Source: an uncultured Chlamydiae bacterium (lineage in GTDB: Bacteria; Chlamydiota; Chlamydiia; Chlamydiales; CALBHK01). From it: a DNA stretch of 10,800 nt. Positions within the stretch are counted from its first letter, which is position 1. Each line of letters starts with the position of its first letter. Both the position numbers and the translations under genes were made by a program. Shown one piece after another: positions 4,496 to 10,800 of this stretch. The notes below the pieces were generated by a model. It ran no database searches, was not told the DNA's origin, and saw only the letters and a program-made list of their open reading frames with translations. The DNA is taken from NCBI GenBank assembly GCA_937894565.1, contig CALBHK010000047.1, positions 1 to 10,800 of the forward strand, written 5' to 3'.

Positions 4496-6043
4496 ATGAA
4501 CGATCTACTTATAGAAATCGGATCCAAATCCATTCGCGTCGCCCATCTAAAAAATGGCAAGCTGCATGATATCATGATCGAAAGAAAGAGCGAGCGCAAG
4601 TTAGAGGGTAACATTTACCATGGAAAAGTGACTAATGTTCTGCCTGGCATCGAATCGGCTTTCATCAATATCGATAGAGATCTGGACAACGGATTCATCC
4701 ATAACGATGATCTTGTGCAAAACATCAAAGTCATGAACGATGTCTACGACATCGATTTCCAACTCGATATCGACATTTCAAAAATGGACATGCAAAAAGC
4801 TGAAAAAAAGGCTATTAACGAACTACTTAAAAAAGATCAAAGCGTGCTAGTCCAGGTCGTTAAAGAACCCATTGGCAATAAAGGGGCGCGTTTAACTTCC
4901 AACATCTCTATTGCAGGGCGCTATCTTGTGCTTCTGCCCAATTCCAGCCACCGCGGAGTTTCTAGAAAAATTGAAGACCGCGCCATACGCGAAAGGCTTA
5001 AAAAACTCATCCGCTCTTTTGAAATGTCCCAAGATATGGGCGTTATCTGCCGCACAGCCGCAAAAGTCGCCACCGACGAGATGCTAATTGAAGAAGCGCA
5101 CGAATTATTAGAAAATTGGCATGAAGTGATGGAAAAATTCCAACAATCGAATGAACCGACACTTCTGCATGCAGAATCCGATCTCATTAGGCGTTCCATC
5201 TTAATGGCCATCGATAAACGCTTTGATAGAATTTTAATTGAAGGAGACCAGGAGGTCTTTAAACGCTGCAAACGTCTCTATGAACGCTATAGCAACGAAC
5301 ACTCCATGCGCGTAGAATTCTATCGCGATAAGACGCCTATGTATGAACGCTTTAACGTAGAAAGGGAGATTGAAAAATCTCTGGGGCGCAAAATCTGGCT
5401 TCCTTCAGGAGGCTATCTCTATTTCGATCGCACAGAAGCTATGTATACAATCGATGTCAATTCCGGACGCAGCTCAACGGAAGCTTCCAGTGTAGAAGAA
5501 GCTTTGACCAAAATCAACATGGAGGCCGCTGAAGAAATTGCCAGACAATTGCGTATTCGCAATATTGCAGGCCTTATCATTATCGACTTTATCGACATGC
5601 GTTTAAAACGCAACCGCAGACGCGTGCTGCAAAAACTCAAAGAATTTGTCCTGGAATCCGATAGTTCAAAATGTTCCATTTCTGAAATGAGCGAGTTCTG
5701 TATTATCGAAATGACGCGCCAACGTAATGGTAACTCATTATTTCAGACTGTTATGTGCGACTGTCCTTACTGCGAAGGCACTGGCATGATCAAAAATATG
5801 GAGACTACCACGATTGAATTAGAGCGTGCCTTGTCAAAAGTGATTCGAACACACGAACAATATGCCCTAAAAATAGCTGTACACCCTCAAATTTATCATT
5901 ATATGGACGCTATTGACAAAGAGTACCTTAATGGATTGGCCCAAGAATTAAATGCCCGTATTCAATGGGAGGCAGATGACAGTCTGCATCTGACTGAGTT
6001 TCACTTTTTTTCTTCCATTACCAATGCACCCATTGCCTATTAA
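4496..6043 (+). CDS. rng: Ribonuclease G/E family endoribonuclease
   Basis: The 515-aa protein is a complete RNase E/G catalytic region with no long C-terminal scaffold, so it resembles RNase G (E. coli form about 490 aa) more than RNase E. It cuts single-stranded AU-rich RNA, matures 16S rRNA 5' ends and decays mRNA, normally in the cytoplasm. An S1-like RNA-binding domain begins near residue 38 (EGNIYHGKVTNVLPGIESAFINI). The catalytic site shows TIDVNSGR with Asp320 and IIIDFIDM with Asp364, spaced like D303 and D346 of E. coli RNase E. The zinc-link motif is CDCPYCEGTG (Cys423 and Cys426). The start has a good AGAGG site and promoter. It is first in a run with the plsB-like and M16 genes, the order seen in Chlamydia (CT808-CT807-CT806), and divergent from yceD-rpmF. 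Confidence 0.96.
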   Translation: MNDLLIEIGSKSIRVAHLKNGKLHDIMIERKSERKLEGNIYHGKVTNVLPGIESAFINIDRDLDNGFIHNDDLVQNIKVMNDVYDIDFQLDIDISKMDMQKAEKKAINELLKKDQSVLVQVVKEPIGNKGARLTSNISIAGRYLVLLPNSSHRGVSRKIEDRAIRERLKKLIRSFEMSQDMGVICRTAAKVATDEMLIEEAHELLENWHEVMEKFQQSNEPTLLHAESDLIRRSILMAIDKRFDRILIEGDQEVFKRCKRLYERYSNEHSMRVEFYRDKTPMYERFNVEREIEKSLGRKIWLPSGGYLYFDRTEAMYTIDVNSGRSSTEASSVEEALTKINMEAAEEIARQLRIRNIAGLIIIDFIDMRLKRNRRRVLQKLKEFVLESDSSKCSISEMSEFCIIEMTRQRNGNSLFQTVMCDCPYCEGTGMIKNMETTTIELERALSKVIRTHEQYALKIAVHPQIYHYMDAIDKEYLNGLAQELNARIQWEADDSLHLTEFHFFSSITNAPIAY

Positions 6044-7034
6044 CCTTAAAGATATGTCGTTTATTGAAGAAAAAATCCAAAAATACCTAAAAGAAGGCTC
6101 TATCGATGAAAAAAATGCAGTCATTTTATCTTCCTTTTGCCAATCCTACCTAACAGCGCTACAGACGGAGCGGGATCTTTCTTCATCTGAGCACCTACTT
6201 CATCAGCTTATCGATTTTGTCAAACAATTCTACAAAAATCCCCACCTCTTCTCTCATTACCACGCCATGAGAGAGACCCCCTATAATTACTACCTCTTCG
6301 GCTTAAACATGCTACGCCCCCTCATTCATTTCGAACAGAGCAAACTGCTTGGTCTTCCCTTTCTTCATAAAATAGCAAAACAAATTCAAGATGGCGAAAA
6401 TTGCATTTTTTTAGCCAACCACCAAACCGAGGCTGACCCTCAAATCCTCGATCTCATTCTCTCCCCCTACTATCCCGTCATCGCTAAAAACATGATTTTC
6501 GTAGCTGGCTCACGTGTAACCACAGATCCTTTTTCCATCCCTTTTAGTTTGGGACGCAATCTCTTATGCATCTACTCTAAAAAATATATTGATACTCCCC
6601 CGCAATTGCGCGAGCAAAAACAACGCCATAATCGTCAGACAATGAACGTAATGCGCACTTTACTGACCGAGGGAGGCAAATGCATCTACGTAGCCCCTAG
6701 CGGAGGTCGAGATCGCCTTGCTCCTTCGGGAATTGTAGAAGTTGCCTCCTTTGATCCCAATAGCGTTGAAATGTTTCGAATGGTCGCTGGTCATGCCGAT
6801 CAAAAAACACATTTTTACCCCCTGGCATTAAATACCTACTCTTTACTCCCCCCTCCGCAGGAAGTTCATGAGGGGTTAGGAGAAGCGCGCACTATATCTA
6901 TTTGCGGTGTAGGAGTTGCCATTGGAGACGAGATCGATCTCAATGCTATAGAGTGCCCAAACAAAATAGAGGCACGTGCTCTACGTGCTCAAGCAGCGCA
7001 GCAAGCTGTTATCCTGGAATATCAAAAATTATAG
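6024..7034 (+). CDS. plsB: Glycerol-3-phosphate acyltransferase, plant-plastid/chlamydial type
   Basis: Likely transfers an acyl chain to sn-glycerol-3-phosphate, the first step of phospholipid synthesis. The 336-aa protein resembles the soluble plastid-type enzymes, not the large membrane PlsB of E. coli. An N-terminal helical region (about 1-105) precedes the acyltransferase core. The core has the HX4D motif in ANHQTEADP (His133, Asp138), then FVAGSRVTTDPFSIPFSLGRN, and VAPSGGRDR as the phosphate-binding block. All expected catalytic residues are present. The ATG at 6024 overlaps the rng end by 20 bases and has no obvious ribosome site. A second in-frame ATG at 6054 (MSFIEEKIQ) begins 8 bases after the rng stop and is a realistic alternative, giving 326 aa. 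Same order as CT807 in C. trachomatis. The enzyme's acyl-donor preference cannot be read from sequence. Confidence 0.9.
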   Translation: MHPLPINLKDMSFIEEKIQKYLKEGSIDEKNAVILSSFCQSYLTALQTERDLSSSEHLLHQLIDFVKQFYKNPHLFSHYHAMRETPYNYYLFGLNMLRPLIHFEQSKLLGLPFLHKIAKQIQDGENCIFLANHQTEADPQILDLILSPYYPVIAKNMIFVAGSRVTTDPFSIPFSLGRNLLCIYSKKYIDTPPQLREQKQRHNRQTMNVMRTLLTEGGKCIYVAPSGGRDRLAPSGIVEVASFDPNSVEMFRMVAGHADQKTHFYPLALNTYSLLPPPQEVHEGLGEARTISICGVGVAIGDEIDLNAIECPNKIEARALRAQAAQQAVILEYQKL

Positions 7035-7060
7035 CAAAAATTATAGGACTTAAACACCCC

Positions 7061-9946
7061 ATGCAAAAAATTTTCCTTCTCTCCCTGCTTCTGGTTTTTT
7101 CATCTTTTCAAAGAATAGAAGAGCGTGCCATCCTTCCTATTTTATCGCCCGCTTTTTCCCAAAGGCAAACCTCTAAATTAGAGCTGGACAACGGACTTAA
7201 CGTCTATCTCATCAGCGACCCTCAAGCTCCCAAATCAGCCGCTGCCCTTTCAGTGCATGCAGGCAGTTGGATGGATCCCCAGCAACATTTAGGGATGGCA
7301 CATTTTCTTGAGCATATGCTTTTTTTAGCCACAAAAAAATATCCGGTAGAATCGGAATATGACCGCTTTCTTAAAGCTCATGGAGGCAGGTCCAACGCCT
7401 TTACGGAATCTCTTTACACCACATACTCTTTTGAAGTGGACACAAATGCATTTCAAGAGGCGTTGGATCGCTTTTCCTGCTTTTTCTATCAACCGCTTCT
7501 CTCTCCTTCCGGAGTTGCCAGAGAGATCAATGCCATTCAAAGCGAATATGCAGGTCATCTGGAAAATGATAATACGCGCCGCTATTTCGTGCAAAAATTT
7601 CTAAGCAATCCCAATCATGCCGAACATCGCATGAATATCGGCAATCGAGACACCTTGCATGGCACAACCACCGATGAACTGCGCGCTTGGTTTGAAAGCC
7701 ACTATAATGCTGGTTCTATGTATCTTGTGATCTATACCTCCTTGCCTCTTGCTCAGATCGAAGAGTGGGTTGTCCAAAAATTCTCCCCCATTCCCTCTAA
7801 AGAAACGCTCTCTTTCCAAATCAATACCCCTATTTTAGATCCCAAACTCTATAAACATGCTATCTTTATAGAACCTATCCATCAAAAGCGCGAAATCACC
7901 CTTGTTTGGGAACTCCCCTCTGAATTTGGCGATGCTGAAATGAGCCGTCCTTATGATATCATCAGCCATATTTTAGGTCATGAAGGAGAAAAAAGCCTGC
8001 TAAGCGCTCTTCGCGCCCAAGATCTTGCAACAAGCGTCTCTGCAGGAAAAACGCAATATGTGGACAATGGACTTCTCTTTTATATTCAAATTGATTTAAC
8101 TAAAAAAGGAATTAAAAATTTCCAAACAGTCATTAAACGCGTTTTTCAAGCGATTAAACGCATCGAATCACGTAACCTGCCCCAAACCCTATTCGATGAT
8201 CTTCAACAAATTCAAAAAATACGTTTTCAATACCCCAAATTAGAAGCTCCTTTCGAATCTGTGACAACGGATGCGGTAAGAATGCGAGAAGAACCCCTCA
8301 GCAGCTATCCCTACCATTCTACAGTAATTCAAAAATTCAACCCTCAAATAGTACGGGAAATGGCCGCTCTTATGAGCATTGACCGCTGTCAAATTTACGT
8401 CATGGCCAAAGAGAGCGATACACACATTGAAGCAAGCTTAAGAGAGCCCTGGATGCAAATTCCCTTTGCCATACGGCCTCTTCCTTTAAAACTCGTAGAA
8501 GAGAGTCGTCAGCCTCCATTAGATCCGGAAATCGATTTACCCGCCCTAAATCCATTTATTCCCAAAACTCTAACCTTGAAGAATACACTGCAAATCGAAA
8601 ATTTTCCTAATCCGAAAGCTGAATTGATTGTCGATAAAGCGCAAGGCAAACTCTATTTTGCAGCCGATACACGCTATGGCACGCCTGAAATCAGCTATAT
8701 CATGACGCTGCGCACTCCTTATGTGCACAGTGGAGATGCTTCCTCTGTGATACACGCCGATTTAGCAATTGTTGCCCTGAAAGAGAGCATTAACAGCTAC
8801 GGATATGTTGCTAAAATGGCAGGTTTGGACTATGAAATTAATCGAGCAAACAATGGGATCACTTTTAAAATAAATGGGTATAGCGAGCATGCCCCCCAAT
8901 TACTCACGCATATTTTGGCTACTTTGCGTTCTTTACAGGTAGAGGTTGACAGCTTTGAAAGGCTTAAAAACAACCAATTAGAGAAATATCAAAACTATGC
9001 CAAAAAAGGACCTCTTTTACGTGGCATTGATCAATTCAAGCGCTTTTTTTATTTGGATTACGTGACAGAAAACAGTAAAGCAAAAGAGATGGCTAACCTC
9101 ACACATGAATCGATGAACCGCTATTTAAAAGGTCTTTTAGATCAGGTTTACTTAGAAGCAATGGTCTATGGCAATATAGAAAAAAAAGAGGCTGAGGATC
9201 TTTGGCTCACTATTTGGAATACTTTAAAAACCAATGCTTACTTAAAAGAAGACCATCTTAAAATACGCCTGGCGCTCTTTCCCCAATTAGAGGGTCCTCT
9301 CTACTTAAACTATCCAATAGCAAGCAAGGGCAATGCCCTTGTTTTAGCTATCGAGCAAGACCCCTATTCCGTGGAGCTGCACGCTTGTCATGACATCGCT
9401 TCCAGCCTCCTTTTTCCTCTCTATTTCTCTTCTTTGCGCACCCAGCAGCAAACAGGCTATCAAGTGGCTGTGGTCGATCAAGAGGTTGAAAAGCAGCTTT
9501 TGATGCTCTTTTTAATTGAAACATACACTCATGAACCACGCGATCTTTTAGCGCGTACAGAGGCCTTTTTAGAGACATTTGTACGTGAATCAACATCAAA
9601 GGAATATCAAGAAAATTTTGAAGCGATCCGCTTAGCTAAAATTCAAGAAATGCTCTCGCCGCCGGAAAATATGCAGACCATGGGTGAAAGGCTCTATGAT
9701 CTTGCTTTTGTAAGAGAAGGAAATTTTAATTGGTATCAAGAAAGAGCGACAAGTTTACGCCACCTACAGCTGGGCACCTTTAATGAACAGATACAAACCC
9801 TATTTGGAAGATCTAATCACAAACGCTTAGGCCTACTGATTCAAGGGAAACTAGAAGAAGGGGACCAGTTTCATTATCGACATGCCAAAAGTGGAAAGTG
9901 GCTGCAGGATTTAAGCGTCTATCGCACAAAAGAAGAACGAGAATAA
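7061..9946 (+). CDS. M16 family zinc metalloprotease, insulinase/pitrilysin-like, exported
   Basis: A 961-aa protease close in size to pitrilysin (about 960 aa), expected to degrade short polypeptides in the periplasm. Residues 1 to about 17 form a hydrophobic signal peptide (KIFLLSLLLVFSSF). The active-site motif is the inverted HXXEH, seen as HFLEH at 81-85. The third zinc ligand is Glu162 (AIQSEYAGH), 77 residues after His85, the same spacing as in pitrilysin and insulin-degrading enzyme. A middle domain and a catalytically inert C-terminal half with RTQQQTGYQVAV (the family's substrate-side RxxxQxGY motif) follow. The frame is open from 6902, inside the plsB-like gene, but the ATG at 7061 is chosen because it begins the signal peptide and leaves 26 bases after the previous stop. 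A weak AGGA lies 12 bases upstream. Positional match to CT806 of C. trachomatis. Substrate unknown. Confidence 0.93.
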   Translation: MQKIFLLSLLLVFSSFQRIEERAILPILSPAFSQRQTSKLELDNGLNVYLISDPQAPKSAAALSVHAGSWMDPQQHLGMAHFLEHMLFLATKKYPVESEYDRFLKAHGGRSNAFTESLYTTYSFEVDTNAFQEALDRFSCFFYQPLLSPSGVAREINAIQSEYAGHLENDNTRRYFVQKFLSNPNHAEHRMNIGNRDTLHGTTTDELRAWFESHYNAGSMYLVIYTSLPLAQIEEWVVQKFSPIPSKETLSFQINTPILDPKLYKHAIFIEPIHQKREITLVWELPSEFGDAEMSRPYDIISHILGHEGEKSLLSALRAQDLATSVSAGKTQYVDNGLLFYIQIDLTKKGIKNFQTVIKRVFQAIKRIESRNLPQTLFDDLQQIQKIRFQYPKLEAPFESVTTDAVRMREEPLSSYPYHSTVIQKFNPQIVREMAALMSIDRCQIYVMAKESDTHIEASLREPWMQIPFAIRPLPLKLVEESRQPPLDPEIDLPALNPFIPKTLTLKNTLQIENFPNPKAELIVDKAQGKLYFAADTRYGTPEISYIMTLRTPYVHSGDASSVIHADLAIVALKESINSYGYVAKMAGLDYEINRANNGITFKINGYSEHAPQLLTHILATLRSLQVEVDSFERLKNNQLEKYQNYAKKGPLLRGIDQFKRFFYLDYVTENSKAKEMANLTHESMNRYLKGLLDQVYLEAMVYGNIEKKEAEDLWLTIWNTLKTNAYLKEDHLKIRLALFPQLEGPLYLNYPIASKGNALVLAIEQDPYSVELHACHDIASSLLFPLYFSSLRTQQQTGYQVAVVDQEVEKQLLMLFLIETYTHEPRDLLARTEAFLETFVRESTSKEYQENFEAIRLAKIQEMLSPPENMQTMGERLYDLAFVREGNFNWYQERATSLRHLQLGTFNEQIQTLFGRSNHKRLGLLIQGKLEEGDQFHYRHAKSGKWLQDLSVYRTKEERE

Positions 9947-9991
9947 TTCTACGTGTTGCTAAATTTGTTTAGAACACGTTATTCTTATTAT

Positions 9992-10800
9992 ATGAGGAAT
10001 TTATTTCGATACTTTCTATCTATCAGCTTGCTCTTTTGCTTAGCTTTACAAAGTTGTAGCAATGAAGCCGAAGATGTCGTGTGGGTGGCCAGAGACTCCA
10101 ACTGGTATTCTATGGAATTAATGGGCAAGGGAGACAACCTGCTCGGCTTCACTGATGAGCTTCTGGATACCGTTGGCAAAGCAATGAATTTGCATATCGA
10201 ATTAGTTTATACCTCTGTAAGCGGACTCTATACTGGATTAGAAGAAAAAAGTTTCGATATCATCATCACATCCGATCTTCCCTCTACTCTCAACAGCACC
10301 CGTTACACCTTTTCCGATCCTTATTTCGTCTTTGGCCCTATCTTAGTAGTGCGCCAGGATGCCACCTACAACTCTCTAGCTGATATGAACAATCGCGTGA
10401 TTGGCATTTCTACTGGGATGTCGTTAAATTTTACCAAAAATCTTCTCACGGGCGTGAGCTTAGTCCCTTATGAAAACATTCTTTTCGCCTTAGAAAATCT
10501 AGCCAATCACGAAATTGATGGTGTTGTGATGGACTCTATGCTCGCCCATGTCTACACTTCTAGCTTTTATGCAGGCAGGCTCAAAATTGTGCCTCCCCCG
10601 CTTAACTCTGGCGGTTTACGTCTGGTTGCTGCCAAAAATAAAAAAGGAGAGAAGTTTATTCAACAATTTAATGAAAAGCTGCTTGAATTAAAGGGAACCG
10701 GCAAATACAAAGAACTTGTTGAGAAATGGGCGCTTTTCGATGCCGAAAAACAGGTGGTTATTTCTTCTATCTCTATAAGATCCTCCAAAAGACCTCTTTC
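9992..10800 (+). CDS. Amino-acid-type ABC transporter substrate-binding lipoprotein (3' end outside window)
   Basis: The frame is open from 9992 to the right edge (269 codons plus 2 bases), so the gene is partial. The product starts with a signal peptide ending in a lipobox, LALQSC (Cys22), so it should be lipidated and anchored to the membrane. The following region matches the bacterial family 3 solute-binding fold: VVWVARDSNWYS, LLGFTDELLDTVGKAMNLHIELV, GLEEKSFDIIITSDLPST, and R-Y-T-FSDPYFVFGPILVV, a typical F-SDPY hinge block. GKYKELVEKWALF near residue 240 is the usual end region. The ligand is probably an amino acid (ArtJ- or GlnH-like) but cannot be named. The ATG lies 45 bases after the M16 gene and lacks an upstream ribosome site (GAGG occurs just after the ATG); it was chosen because it fits the signal peptide. 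It may be read through from the upstream operon. Confidence 0.85.
   Translation, partial: MRNLFRYFLSISLLFCLALQSCSNEAEDVVWVARDSNWYSMELMGKGDNLLGFTDELLDTVGKAMNLHIELVYTSVSGLYTGLEEKSFDIIITSDLPSTLNSTRYTFSDPYFVFGPILVVRQDATYNSLADMNNRVIGISTGMSLNFTKNLLTGVSLVPYENILFALENLANHEIDGVVMDSMLAHVYTSSFYAGRLKIVPPPLNSGGLRLVAAKNKKGEKFIQQFNEKLLELKGTGKYKELVEKWALFDAEKQVVISSISIRSSKRPL

Noticed and set aside
6902..7060. N-terminal extension of the M16 protease
   Set aside because: It overlaps the conserved plsB-like coding region in another frame, is Cys/Arg/Ser rich, and would bury the signal peptide; the ATG at 7061 fits better.
7325..9599. Several antisense frames and one plus-strand alternative frame within the M16 gene
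   Set aside because: All lie over the long conserved protease frame and show no motifs; they are shadows of the real gene.
9988..10179. Minus-strand frame at the start of the substrate-binding lipoprotein
   Set aside because: Antisense of a well-supported lipoprotein reading frame; no ribosome site or recognisable domain.

Overview
The window most likely comes from a Chlamydiales bacterium, probably an environmental, amoeba-associated relative of Parachlamydia or Protochlamydia rather than Chlamydia itself. The main reason is gene order. From memory, the block L32 (rpmF) - YceD/DUF177 - RNase G/E - plant-plastid-type glycerol-3-phosphate acyltransferase - M16 insulinase-like protease matches Chlamydia trachomatis CT810-CT809-CT808-CT807-CT806. 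The plant-like acyltransferase, the moderate AT content and the C-terminal LpxB fragment agree with this. The species cannot be settled from the sequence alone.

Layout. (1) 1-1012, plus strand: the end of lpxB, tightly followed by a DUF374 lysophospholipid-acyltransferase-like gene; both concern envelope lipids. (2) 1013-1207: a convergent intergenic space holding a near-perfect 59-base palindrome. (3) 1208-1819, minus strand: an unrecognised 203-aa exported protein with an internal duplication. (4) 1900-3530: a complete insertion sequence of the IS1202/ISNCY type. Its transposase reading frame is broken by one extra base. Each end carries two copies of a CAAATAGAAATGTCG-like motif, a GC-rich hairpin cluster lies behind the transposase, and the insertion is flanked by a 14-15 bp target-site duplication. 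(5) 3572-4355, minus strand: a palindrome, rpmF, a second long palindrome and the yceD-like gene. (6) 4356-4495: a divergent promoter region. (7) 4496-9946, plus strand: rng, plsB-like and M16 protease genes, closely packed and probably one operon. (8) 9992 to the window edge: the start of a lipoprotein resembling amino-acid ABC-transporter substrate-binding proteins.

How the genes fit together. Most of the window is housekeeping: lipid A assembly (lpxB), phospholipid acylation (plsB-like and DUF374), ribosome and rRNA maturation (rpmF, yceD, rng), and periplasmic proteolysis and solute capture (M16 protease, substrate-binding lipoprotein). In Chlamydia plsX follows rpmF. Here that place is taken by a palindrome, the insertion sequence and an unrelated gene, so local order is broken at the insertion-sequence side. 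I found no clear new defence or biosynthetic system. The unusual signals are the three long intergenic palindromes, the architecture of the insertion sequence, and the duplicated-domain exported protein.
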